In this document: positions 42,134-50,299 of the stretch, piece by piece | Position numbering within the stretch: position 1 is the first letter of the stretch | How the letters are laid out: the number at the start of each line of letters is the position of its first letter | Assembly: GCA_036508135.1 (NCBI GenBank) | Contig: DATCHW010000207.1 | Span: forward strand, 1 to 64,000 | DNA from: DATCHW01 sp036508135 | Lineage (GTDB): Bacteria > Bacteroidota > Ignavibacteria > Tepidaquicellales > Tepidaquicellaceae | Direction of reading: 5' to 3' | DNA length: 64,000 bases | Made by a program: the position numbers and the translations under genes | Notes under the pieces: generated by a model | Told to the model about the DNA's origin: nothing | What the model saw: only the letters and a program-made list of their open reading frames with translations | Database searches by the model: none

Positions 42134-44224
42134 ATGAAATTTTTTAAATTTTCAGTTATCGTTTTCTTATTTACTATATCTTCATCTGTCTTTGCTCAGG
42201 TTTCTTACAATACTTATGTCGAGTCAATTATGAATCTGGTGAATGCAGACTCTGTTTATAAATATGAGCGCCACCTTAGCGGTGACACCTCATGCATTAT
42301 AGGTGGTTCTTTATATACAATCCCTTCGCGGTATTACTCGACCCAGGGAAATATAAAGGCTGCACAATATATCCTGGAAAGGTTTCAAAGCTTTGGGCTA
42401 AACACCTGGTATCAGAACATCACTTCGACTATGGTGAATGTTCTTGCAAAAAAAACAGGCACCAAATACCCCAACCAGTATGTGATTATATGTGCACATT
42501 ATGACGATATGCCTGCAGGGGCAACTGCTCCGGGTGCTGATGATAATGCTTCCGGTACCGTGGCTGTTATAGAGGCTGCCCGTTTACTCGCAAACATAAA
42601 TCTTCCTTATACTATTGTCTTTGCCGCATGGGATGAGGAGGAAAGAGGACTCTACGGAAGCCAGGCGTATGCAGATACGGCTTTTGCACATGGCGACTCT
42701 ATTATTGCTGTACTGAATTTAGATATGATTGCTTATGACGGAAACGGCGACGGAGCACTCGATGTAAATACTAACACTGCCTCGACACCGCTTGCAAATG
42801 ATTATGCCCAAATCGTCAGCCTTTATCAGCCTACTCTTGTACCTCAGGTCACCACATCGCTGAGCGGCGGAAGCGACCATCAGTCGTTTCAGGCGAGGGG
42901 ATACAAGGCAATTCTTGCTATTGAAGATAACAGCGATTTTACACCTTATTATCATACGATAAATGATAAATATTCTACACTCAACAAACCGTTCTTTGTA
43001 AAAATGGTAAAAGCCGGTGTTGCGGCTCTGGTTACAATTGCAGGGGACTTTAAAATTACAATCCTGCATAATCCAATAAATACAACCCCTGACACAGGTC
43101 CGAGAATTGCTGCAGCAATAATTAAATCATCATATAAAATTGCAGGCGGCGTTAATTTACCCCGGCTATATTACAGTATAAATAACGGTACGTATAATTA
43201 CTTGAATCCTTCGTATTCAAACCTTGATTCTTTTAACTTTACGATACCCGGACAACCTTTAAATACAAATGTAAAATATTATCTTGCGGCTCAGGATTCT
43301 GCGGGTACTTTAGTCTCGACACTGCCTGCAGGGGGTTCGGGAGTAAATCCCCCGGGAACAACACCGCCGTCACAGAAATTTGAATACAATGTTGCTTTGA
43401 CATATATAGTTACGATTGGAGCCGGTACAACACCCTCTGATTTCCCTTTCACTACCTGGTGGATGGACGGAAGAACACAATATTTATATACAGCTTCAGA
43501 AATCGGTATGGCGGGTCTTTCGTCAATTTCCCAGATAGGGTTTGACGTTATTTCTGCTGACCCGGGACCGATGAATAATTTCAAGGTCAGTTTCCAAAAT
43601 ACTTCAATGACATCATTGACCGGATTTGTAACAACGGGCTGGACAACGTGTTACAGCCCTTCGTCATATAATGTACCCGGAACAGGATGGCAAATGATAA
43701 ATCTTTCATCGGCATTCCAGTATATAGGCGGAAATCTTCTTGTTGAAATTTGCTATAATAATTCTTCATACACACAATATTCAACTGTAAATTCGACCGC
43801 AGTCACAGGAATGTTCTGGGGAAGATATGATGATTTGTCATCAGGTGATGGTTGTGCAACTACTTCCTGGACTCAACCAACCCCGCCTCCGGGAAGAGCA
43901 AATACAAGACTTTCGCTCAGCCCGGTAACCGGAATTGTGGGTAATGAAAACGGAATTCCAAAGTCATTTGAATTAAAACAAAATTATCCTAATCCGTTCA
44001 ATCCCGTTACAAAGATAAATTATGCCGTTCCGAGAGCCGAATTCGTAACAATAAAAATATTTGATATACTTGGAAGGGAGGTTTCCACACTGATTAATGG
44101 AAAACTTGAAGCGGGATTTTACACCTTTGATTTTGATGCATCTTCGCTTTCAAGCGGTGTTTATCTGTACAAAATGAATGCCGGAAGTTTTGAAAAGACA
44201 ATGAGAATGGTAGTTGTAAAATAA
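42134..44224 (+). CDS. T9SS-sorted M28-family metallopeptidase
   Basis: I choose the ATG at 42134, which gives the signal peptide MKFFKFSVIVFLFTISSSVFAQ; the frame is open to a TTG at 42110. The 696-residue protein has the M28 zinc peptidase domain (about 90-310): VIICAHYDDMPAG (zinc H and D), APGADDNASGTVAVIEAA (bridging D), AAWDEEERGLYGS (catalytic and metal E), LNLDMIAYDGNGD and GGSDHQSF. A beta-rich middle part is followed by QNYPNPFNPVTKI and VKIFDILGREVSTLI, a type IX sorting domain. It is a secreted aminopeptidase. A strong terminator follows at 44258. Confidence 0.92.
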   Translation: MKFFKFSVIVFLFTISSSVFAQVSYNTYVESIMNLVNADSVYKYERHLSGDTSCIIGGSLYTIPSRYYSTQGNIKAAQYILERFQSFGLNTWYQNITSTMVNVLAKKTGTKYPNQYVIICAHYDDMPAGATAPGADDNASGTVAVIEAARLLANINLPYTIVFAAWDEEERGLYGSQAYADTAFAHGDSIIAVLNLDMIAYDGNGDGALDVNTNTASTPLANDYAQIVSLYQPTLVPQVTTSLSGGSDHQSFQARGYKAILAIEDNSDFTPYYHTINDKYSTLNKPFFVKMVKAGVAALVTIAGDFKITILHNPINTTPDTGPRIAAAIIKSSYKIAGGVNLPRLYYSINNGTYNYLNPSYSNLDSFNFTIPGQPLNTNVKYYLAAQDSAGTLVSTLPAGGSGVNPPGTTPPSQKFEYNVALTYIVTIGAGTTPSDFPFTTWWMDGRTQYLYTASEIGMAGLSSISQIGFDVISADPGPMNNFKVSFQNTSMTSLTGFVTTGWTTCYSPSSYNVPGTGWQMINLSSAFQYIGGNLLVEICYNNSSYTQYSTVNSTAVTGMFWGRYDDLSSGDGCATTSWTQPTPPPGRANTRLSLSPVTGIVGNENGIPKSFELKQNYPNPFNPVTKINYAVPRAEFVTIKIFDILGREVSTLINGKLEAGFYTFDFDASSLSSGVYLYKMNAGSFEKTMRMVVVK

Positions 44225-44257
44225 ATTACGGTTAGTAATTTTATAAAATTATTTTTT

Positions 44258-44285
44258 CGGGGAAACTTTGTTTCCCCGTTTTTTT
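44258..44285 (+). terminator. Rho-independent terminator after the M28 peptidase
   Basis: CGGGGAAAC-TTT-GTTTCCCCG (44258-44278) followed by a T-run to 44285. It stops only 3 bp before the start codon of the next gene. Confidence 0.9.
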
Positions 44286-44288
44286 AAT

Positions 44289-45077
44289 ATGATTAGTATA
44301 TTCGATAAATATTTATTATTGTTTTTATTAATTGTCTTTTTTTGCGGTTGTAACGATACACAAAAAGAAATAAACAGCATTAAAAAAGACACGGTCAGCA
44401 AGCCTATAATCCGGGCAGACAGTATAAAAATTAGCAAACCAGTTATTATTCCAAAGGGTGTAATCACGAAACTTCCTACGGAAGAAAAAATAATCGCTCT
44501 CACGTTCGATGCCTGCGAAACAAAAACTCCTGTGCATTTTGACGAAGGCATACTTACTTATCTGACAAACGAAAAAATTCCTTTTACAATTTTTGCAAGC
44601 GGAAAATTTGCTAAACGCAATAAAGATAGATTGAAAGAATTATCGGGGCTTGATTTTGTGGAAATTGAGAACCATTCAATGAATCATTTTCAGAATATGG
44701 AAAGATTATCGGACGAAAAAGTGAAGAGTGAAGTTCTTGAAAATGAAAAAATATTATCGGATATCACCGGAAAGAAAACAAAGTTTTTCCGTTTTCCGGG
44801 CGGGAACTATAATCAGCGTGTACTTGATGAGGTGGAAAGTCTCGGATATAGAGTTGTTCACTGGCGGGTTCCGTCTGGTGATCCCGATAAAAGAATATCC
44901 GTTAAAAGACTTGTGACCTGGGTTATGTATAATGTAAAGCCGGGTGATATTCTCATATTTCATATTAACGGCAGGGGTTATAGAACAGCGGCAGGGCTTC
45001 CCCTGATTGTAAGACAACTAAGAGAACAAGGATACCGCTTCGTAAAGTTGGACGAGTATATAAAACACAGATTATAA
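44289..45077 (+). CDS. Polysaccharide deacetylase (NodB-type), probable lipoprotein
   Basis: The ATG at 44289 is chosen over an in-frame TTG at 44268 that lies inside the terminator hairpin. The 262-residue product has a hydrophobic N-terminus ending in FFCGC, a possible lipobox. The NodB homology domain shows TFDACETKTP (motif 1, catalytic and metal D), NHSMNH (motif 2 metal histidines), RFPGGNYN (motif 3) and DILIFHINGRG (motif 5). It should remove N-acetyl groups from cell-wall or exopolysaccharide sugars at the envelope. No ribosome-binding site is possible between the terminator and the ATG, which raises the question of how it is expressed. Confidence 0.85.
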   Translation: MISIFDKYLLLFLLIVFFCGCNDTQKEINSIKKDTVSKPIIRADSIKISKPVIIPKGVITKLPTEEKIIALTFDACETKTPVHFDEGILTYLTNEKIPFTIFASGKFAKRNKDRLKELSGLDFVEIENHSMNHFQNMERLSDEKVKSEVLENEKILSDITGKKTKFFRFPGGNYNQRVLDEVESLGYRVVHWRVPSGDPDKRISVKRLVTWVMYNVKPGDILIFHINGRGYRTAAGLPLIVRQLREQGYRFVKLDEYIKHRL

Positions 45078-45268
45078 GGTAATATGTCATTTCTCATCTC
45101 AATTTTTCCACATTAAGTTAGAAAAAATATTTTAAATGACTTCCGAGCATAAGGTTCTTTTGCGGTTTTACCTTTTTAACCTTTATATTATAGTAGTATT
45201 TAATATGTGTTTTTATTAAATTTTAGAAACCTAAATAAAAATCATTTTATAACTAAAAACCAATTATT

Positions 45269-46210
45269 ATGGCACCAGTAATATTAGTTATCCTTGCGAT
45301 TTTTGTATTAATAATATTTTTGAAAACCGCGAGAGTAGTCCCGCAAAACACGGTTTTCGTAGTTGAAAGACTCGGAAAATATCGTGCTACTCTTGAAGCA
45401 GGTTTTCATATTTTAATACCTTTCATAGATAAAATTGCTTATAAGCATACATTAAAAGAAATGGTTATAGACGTTCCGCCGCAGGTGTGTATCACCAAAG
45501 ATAATATTGCTGTGGAGGTTGACGGAATTCTTTACCTTCAAATTATTGACCCTGTAAAAGCTTCTTACGGTGTGACAAACTATGCTTTTGCTTCTACACA
45601 GCTGGCGCAGACCACTATGAGGAGTGAGATTGGTAAAATAGAGCTCGACAGGACTTTTGAAGAAAGAGAAAAGATTAACACGGAAATAGTCGCTGCGGTT
45701 GACAAAGCATCGGCACCATGGGGCTTGAAAGTGAACAGGCACGAAATCAAGAACATCACTCCGCCGATGAGTATAAAAGACGCTATGGAGAAGCAAATGA
45801 GAGCCGAACGGGAAAAGCGTGCGTTGATAGCCGAATCCGAAGGTGATAAGCAGGCAAAGATTAACCGTGCAGAGGGTGAAAAACAGCAGGCAATAGCACT
45901 TTCCGAAGGTGAGAAAATGAAGAGAATTAACGAAGCCGAAGGACGCGGACAGGAAATTGAAAGAGTAGCAAAAGCAACTGCTACCGGTATCAGGGAAATT
46001 GCATCGGCTATTAATGAAAAAGGCGGCTATGATGCAGTGAACCTGAGGATTGCGGAATCTTATCTGGGAGAATTCGGAAAACTGGCTAAAGTGAATAACA
46101 CTCTTATTATTCCTTCGAACCTGAGCGATGTTGCCGGATTTGTTGCGTCTATCAGTAAAATATTCAACACAATGAGCACGACCGGAAAGACCGGTCAGCC
46201 GCAACAATAA
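45269..46210 (+). CDS. SPFH/band-7 membrane protein (stomatin/QmcA-like)
   Basis: The 313-residue protein has an N-terminal membrane helix (APVILVILAIFVLIIF), then the SPFH domain starting VVPQNTVFVVERLGKYRATL and including VDGILYLQIIDPVKASYGV. A helical coiled-coil follows (about 170-240, EKQMRAEREKRALIAESEGD and similar AEG repeats) with a short tail. It belongs to the stomatin/paraslipin group that scaffolds membrane microdomains and often modulates proteases. The next gene encodes an NfeD protein, its standard partner, 41 bp downstream. Confidence 0.93.
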   Translation: MAPVILVILAIFVLIIFLKTARVVPQNTVFVVERLGKYRATLEAGFHILIPFIDKIAYKHTLKEMVIDVPPQVCITKDNIAVEVDGILYLQIIDPVKASYGVTNYAFASTQLAQTTMRSEIGKIELDRTFEEREKINTEIVAAVDKASAPWGLKVNRHEIKNITPPMSIKDAMEKQMRAEREKRALIAESEGDKQAKINRAEGEKQQAIALSEGEKMKRINEAEGRGQEIERVAKATATGIREIASAINEKGGYDAVNLRIAESYLGEFGKLAKVNNTLIIPSNLSDVAGFVASISKIFNTMSTTGKTGQPQQ

Positions 46211-46250
46211 AAAACCGTTTTGGTTTTATTGAAATTTTAATTTACAAAAA

Positions 46251-46703
46251 ATGCTTGAGCAAATTCAAAATTATTCAGTTCTATTTTGGTTCCTTCTTGG
46301 AGTGGTTTTATTTATTATTGAACTGGTTGTTCCGGGTTTTGTGCTGATGTTTTTCGGAATAGGTGCCTGGATTACTGCAATACTCACCTGGACGGGAGTT
46401 ATACAATCGTTTCCCTGGCAGGTGGTTATATTTATTTCATCTTCGGTTATTACACTTTTTTTGTTCCGGTCAAGGCTGAGTAATTATTTCAAAGGAAAGT
46501 CTTCGGATAGCGAAGATTCTCTTACAAGTGTTAAGGGTCAGAAAGCCATTGTAAAAAAGGAAATAACACCAGGAGAATTAGGAGGAAAAGTTGAGTTTAA
46601 CGGTACCCGATGGAATGCCGAAGCAGACGAATTTATTCCTGAGGGTACAGTGGTTCAGATAGTTGAGAGAAAAAACCTAGTACTTAAAGTAAAAAAATCA
46701 TAA
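46251..46703 (+). CDS. NfeD-family membrane protein
   Basis: The 150-residue protein has three closely spaced membrane helices (about 10-75, FLLGVVLFIIELVVPGFVLM). A cytoplasmic OB-fold domain (about 95-150, QKAIVKKEITPGELGGKVEF, TRWNAEADEFIPEGTVVQIV) completes the short NfeD form. It lacks the ClpP-like protease domain of long NfeD proteins. NfeD proteins pair with SPFH proteins to organise membrane domains; the upstream gene is such a partner. A small hairpin with a T-rich tail follows at 46706-46734. Confidence 0.93.
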   Translation: MLEQIQNYSVLFWFLLGVVLFIIELVVPGFVLMFFGIGAWITAILTWTGVIQSFPWQVVIFISSSVITLFLFRSRLSNYFKGKSSDSEDSLTSVKGQKAIVKKEITPGELGGKVEFNGTRWNAEADEFIPEGTVVQIVERKNLVLKVKKS

Positions 46704-46705
46704 TT

Positions 46706-46734
46706 ACGGAAATATTCCGTTTATTATTTTTTTT
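46706..46734 (+). terminator. Weak terminator-like hairpin
   Basis: ACGGAA-ATA-TTCCGT (46706-46720) followed by TTATTATTTTTTTT. The 6-bp stem is short, so termination between nfeD and the PH/SHOCT gene may be partial. Confidence 0.5.
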
Positions 46735-46803
46735 ATTCAGTTAAAAAGGTGACTTGATTGAATAGCGTTAAAATTTTATGAATCTTACAAATTTTAAAAG
46801 TAT

Positions 46804-47421
46804 ATGAGAACCGAATTAAAGAAGGAAGAAAAAATTATTTTTGTTACAAGACCTCACTGGTACATACTTATATTACCGGTATTATACACTCTTGTGGGTC
46901 TTGTTATAGCGTTTTTTCTGTCTGTTTATTTATGGTTTCTTTGGTTCATCGTTTTGATTCCGGGGGTTTACCTTACATACAAAATTATTGACAGGAACAA
47001 TAACCTCTGGGCGGTAACAAATTTGCGCGTAGTGGATGAAGAGGGTGTTTTTTCTTTAAGCGCCAAAGAAAGCCCGCTCGATAAAATCAACAATGTATCA
47101 TATACTCAATCCTTTTGGGGAAGAATTTTCCGTTATGGAAATGTTGAAATTCAGACCGCGGCTGAAGCAGGTGAAACAGATACCTTTACCGTTATGAAGC
47201 CGCGCCAGTTGAAAGATTCTATAACTCAAATGCAGGAGGAATATAAAAAATATCAGACAAGAAGGCAGGCGGAAGAATTTGCCGATGCAATGGCTGACGA
47301 ACGAAAAGAGCAAAGTATCGATATTGCCGCAGAAATTGAAAAACTTCACGAACTAAAACAAAAAGGTATCATAACCGAAGAAGAGTTCAACAAGAGAAAA
47401 CAAAAACTTTTGAATTCATAG
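46804..47421 (+). CDS. Membrane protein with bacterial PH domain and SHOCT motif
   Basis: The 205-residue protein has two membrane helices (about 18-66). A bPH_2 domain follows (about 68-140: NLWAVTNLRVVDEEGVFSLS, SPLDKINNVSYTQSFWGRIF, YGNVEIQTA), then a charged helix and a C-terminal SHOCT motif (about 177-203, AAEIEKLHELKQKGIITEEE). SHOCT segments follow many membrane proteins and mediate oligomer contacts. It follows the SPFH-NfeD pair and probably belongs to the same membrane-domain function. A strong terminator lies 28 bp after the stop. Confidence 0.88.
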   Translation: MRTELKKEEKIIFVTRPHWYILILPVLYTLVGLVIAFFLSVYLWFLWFIVLIPGVYLTYKIIDRNNNLWAVTNLRVVDEEGVFSLSAKESPLDKINNVSYTQSFWGRIFRYGNVEIQTAAEAGETDTFTVMKPRQLKDSITQMQEEYKKYQTRRQAEEFADAMADERKEQSIDIAAEIEKLHELKQKGIITEEEFNKRKQKLLNS

Positions 47422-47448
47422 AATATAACCGCAGAATATTAATTATTT

Positions 47449-47489
47449 ATCCCGCTAAATTGAAAGTCGTATCTTCAACTTAGCGGGAT
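47449..47489 (+). terminator. Rho-independent terminator between convergent genes
   Basis: ATCCCGCTAA (47449-47458) pairs with TTAGCGGGAT (47480-47489), extended by TTGAA/TTCAA after one mismatch, and is followed by TTTAATATT. It can serve the PH/SHOCT gene and, in reverse, the convergent kinase gene that ends at 47497. Confidence 0.88.
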
Positions 47490-47496
47490 TTTAATA

Positions 47497-48639
47497 TTAC
47501 CCCAGGCTCTGTATCGTCTCTACGAATTCCTTTATTTTAAACGGCTTGGATATATAGTGGGTGCAACCCCCTTCGAGAAATTTTTCTTTGTCCCCTGCCA
47601 TAGCATAAGCGGTAACGGCAACTATGGGAGTTTTTTCATATCCTTTAAGTTTTTTTATTTCCTGTGTGGCTTCAAGTCCGTTCATGCCTTTCAGCCCTAT
47701 ATCCATTAATATAACATCATAAGAGTTTTTCTTCGCCATTTCTATTGCTTCGTAACCTGTTGTTACAGAATCAAGTGTGCAATAATTTTTAAGAATTACC
47801 CTAACCGTGGTTAAAGTAAGATCATCATCTTCTACTAATAGAATTTTCTTGCTGTTTTGTTTCGGGGGAGTTTCGGTATCACTTTTTTCCATATTAATTT
47901 TTTCGCTTTTATTTTCGGGCTTTGCTAAGGCTGCAAAAAGAATCGTAAAAGTTGAACCAATCCCAAATTTGCTTTCAACCATTATTTCTCCGTTCATTAT
48001 TTCGACAAACTTTTTAGTAAGGGTTAATCCGAGACCTGTTCCTTCATACCTTCTGGATAAGCCATCACTTACTTGCCGGAATGGTTCAAAGATCGCATCA
48101 ATATAATTTGCCGGAATTCCTATTCCCGTATCAGTTACTTTTAATACTGCACAATCCTTACCCTTAATAATTTTCCGATTCAGAGAAACAGTGATACTGC
48201 CTTTTTCGGTATATACTATAGAATTTTGAATCAGGTTTGAAAGAGCATGGTCTAAAATCCTTAAATCAATTTTTGAATAAACGTTTTGTTCTATTTCCGT
48301 TTTGAGAGTAAGTCCTTTTTCTTTAACCGAAGCTTCGAATAACCTTGCGGTTTCGCTCACGGCTCCCGATAAATTTATACACACAAAATTCAATTCCATT
48401 TTATCGGCTTCTACTTTTGATAAATCAAGAATGGAATTTAATGTGTTTGTTAATCTTTTTCCGCCTTTTAAAATAATTCCCGCCATTTCTTTGTATCCCG
48501 GATCAACCAGTTCATTATTTAGGATCTCGGCAAATCCAAGAATACCGGACATAGGCGTCCTGAGTTCGTGGCTCATATTTGCAAGAAAACTTGATTTAAG
48601 CCGGCTTATTTCTTCTGCTTTTTCTTTCGCATTTCTCAT
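47497..48639 (-). CDS. Hybrid sensor histidine kinase, C-terminal part (broken gene)
   Basis: From the ATG at 48639 the 380 residues carry the phospho-acceptor domain FLANMSHELRTPMSGILGF (about 18-36) and the HATPase_c boxes NLIQNSIVYTEKGSI, VTDTGIGIPANYI, RRYEGTGLGLTL and SKFGIGSTFTIL. A full receiver domain follows (VEDDDLTLT, ILMDIGLKGMNG with the acceptor D, VAVTAYAM, YISKPF). The same frame stays open upstream to a TGA at 48829-48831 and encodes the end of a PAS domain (ITESGLLFETLHIKKDGTEI, DISERKRAEIE). The membrane and sensor part sits in another frame (48732-49160), so this is the 3' half of a kinase broken by a deletion or frameshift. Residual activity is unlikely but not excluded. 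Confidence 0.8.
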   Translation of the reverse strand: MRNAKEKAEEISRLKSSFLANMSHELRTPMSGILGFAEILNNELVDPGYKEMAGIILKGGKRLTNTLNSILDLSKVEADKMELNFVCINLSGAVSETARLFEASVKEKGLTLKTEIEQNVYSKIDLRILDHALSNLIQNSIVYTEKGSITVSLNRKIIKGKDCAVLKVTDTGIGIPANYIDAIFEPFRQVSDGLSRRYEGTGLGLTLTKKFVEIMNGEIMVESKFGIGSTFTILFAALAKPENKSEKINMEKSDTETPPKQNSKKILLVEDDDLTLTTVRVILKNYCTLDSVTTGYEAIEMAKKNSYDVILMDIGLKGMNGLEATQEIKKLKGYEKTPIVAVTAYAMAGDKEKFLEGGCTHYISKPFKIKEFVETIQSLG

Positions 48640-48731
48640 TTCTATTTCAGCTCTTTTTCTCTCCGAAATATCCCTTATAATTCCATGGTAAAAAGGATGT
48701 CCATCAGTGATAATTTCACGGGAACTAACTT

Positions 48732-49160
48732 CTACCGGTATTTCCGTACCGTCTTTTTTAATATGAAGAGTTTCAAATAATAATCCGGATTCTGTAATAA
48801 ACTCTTTAACCGGCGTGAGATATCCGATTCAGTTTCTGATTTATTATTTTCGTGATAGTTTCTTACTTTATCCGAAAGCAGTTTGTTTTCGGAAATAATA
48901 CGCCCGTTATCTAAACGCTCTTTTCTCCAGCTTTCGATCTGCAGTGTTTTAAGGTCTGTAATTGTTTTGATGTCGTTTTGAACACTCTCTGTAAACCGTT
49001 CTTTCTGGTCCCTGTAGGAAAATATAACAAACAAAAAAATACCTATTAATGCAAGAATCAGAAGTGAGGATATGAGAAACGTAGAATTCTCTTTATGGAT
49101 TTTCACTTCCGAAGCACTACCGGAGTTATTTATCTCCGGATGTATTTTTTCTTTACCCAT
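48732..49160 (-). CDS. Sensor N-terminal part of the broken hybrid kinase
   Basis: The 142-residue ORF has a cytoplasmic start, one membrane helix (about 27-47, STFLISSLLILALIGIFLFV) and the beginning of a periplasmic sensor, DIKTITDLKTLQIESWRKER, LDNGRIISENKLLSDKVRNY. It then runs out of frame: residues from about 125 (LFILKKTVRKYR) are an out-of-frame reading of the PAS domain encoded by the kinase frame. A normal relative would have a further 100 or so sensor residues and the N-terminal half of PAS here. It is therefore the 5' half of a disrupted gene with 47497-48639. Confidence 0.65.
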   Translation of the reverse strand: MGKEKIHPEINNSGSASEVKIHKENSTFLISSLLILALIGIFLFVIFSYRDQKERFTESVQNDIKTITDLKTLQIESWRKERLDNGRIISENKLLSDKVRNYHENNKSETESDISRRLKSLLQNPDYYLKLFILKKTVRKYR

Positions 49161-49414
49161 TTTCAGAAATTATTTTTTAACCGAAGAATTTAATGTTTTA
49201 CAACAACCGGTATGCCCGTAAACACCAAAAAGTTTAGAATATATAAGTTAATAATAATAAACCTATTTTTTAATATAAAAATTTGTAAGATTCTTTTTGG
49301 CATTCAGAATCAAAATAAATTCTTCTACTTTTGATTTCCGTAAGAGAAAGTACAAACATGATGTTTCTTGGTGTTTAACGGGTTATGTTAAGTAAAATTT
49401 GAAAATAATAATAC

Positions 49415-49969
49415 ATGATTATAGGAACAAATAGTATGAATGAAACAACATTCGAACGAAAATGGTATGTGGTAAGGACAAAACCGCGCTGGGAAAAAAA
49501 GGTTGCCGCTCAGATTTTCCAAAAGGAAATTGAAATTTATTTGCCGGTAATTGAAAAAATCCGGGTCTGGTCTGACAGGAAAAAGAAAATTGAAGATCCT
49601 ATGTTTTCCGGTTATGTGTTCGTATTCGGAAATGAAGAGGAAAGGTACCATGCTATTTCTAATACAGTCGGAGCAATGGGTTATGTATTTTATAATAAAA
49701 GACCTGCCATCATCCGCCCGGAAGAGATAGATTATGTCAAATTATCTCTTAAAGCTCCCGAGAGAGTGACTATCGAAGAAAAGCAAATTAAAAAAGGTGA
49801 TTTTATCACCGTAAGAAGAGGACCTTTCAGGGGTATGAAAGGATATGTGAACGATTTCAAAGGCAGTTATAAGCTCACCGTAAACTTAGAAGAACTATCC
49901 ACTGCTTTCAGCGTCACTCTGATGCTTGACGAAGTGGAGGTGGAAGAAAAAAACAGAGAAGAAGAATAA
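49415..49969 (+). CDS. UpxY-family NusG-like transcription antiterminator
   Basis: The 184-residue protein has a NusG N-terminal domain (KWYVVRTKPRWEKKVAAQIF, about 17-36; YLPVIEKIRVWSDRKKKIED; MFSGYVFVF) and a C-terminal KOW domain (KKGDFITVRRGPFRGMKGYV). UpxY proteins act as operon-specific antiterminators, usually encoded as the first gene of capsule or exopolysaccharide loci. Here no glycan genes follow: the next 330 bp are repeats and the next gene is the convergent queG. An alternative start is at 49436 (MNETTFERKWYVV), equally plausible. It may act in trans or be a remnant. Confidence 0.88.
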   Translation: MIIGTNSMNETTFERKWYVVRTKPRWEKKVAAQIFQKEIEIYLPVIEKIRVWSDRKKKIEDPMFSGYVFVFGNEEERYHAISNTVGAMGYVFYNKRPAIIRPEEIDYVKLSLKAPERVTIEEKQIKKGDFITVRRGPFRGMKGYVNDFKGSYKLTVNLEELSTAFSVTLMLDEVEVEEKNREEE

Positions 49970-50299
49970 GAGGATAAACGTAAAACGTTAGACGTAATTT
50001 GTTATACAATTGACTTACCCCTCCCAATTCAAGGTCTCGGAATCCGACTTGTCGGATGGAGGGGCAGGGGTGGGGTGAAAATAAATATACAATTCGTATC
50101 AGACATTAACCTAATTTGACTCACCCCTCCCAATTCAAGGGGAGGGGTAGGGGTGGGGTGAAAATAAATATACAATTGACTCACCCCTCCTAATTCAAGT
50201 TCTCGGAATCTCGACTCGTCGGATGGGGGGGCAGGGGTTTAGAAGTATCAAATTTTTATACCTTATAATATATCATAATTAATATATTCTTGAACCCAT
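49970..50299. repeat. Cluster of three C4T/G4 palindromic repeats, two with nested insertions
   Basis: Copies start at about 50013, 50118 and 50178 with ACTCACCCCTCCCAATTCAA-type left arms. The second continues directly as GGGGAGGGGTAGGGGTGGGG. In the first and third the arms are separated by TCTCGGAATCCGACTTGTCG-type DNA with its own TCCGAC-tt-GTCGGA hairpin, then GGGGCAGGGGT. The linkers GTGAAAATAAATATACAATT are nearly identical. No gene is seen. Confidence 0.85.

Noticed and set aside
45452..46207. 251-residue ORF antisense to the SPFH gene
   Set aside because: It is rich in C, F, H and S with no domain, as expected for the shadow frame of a real gene.
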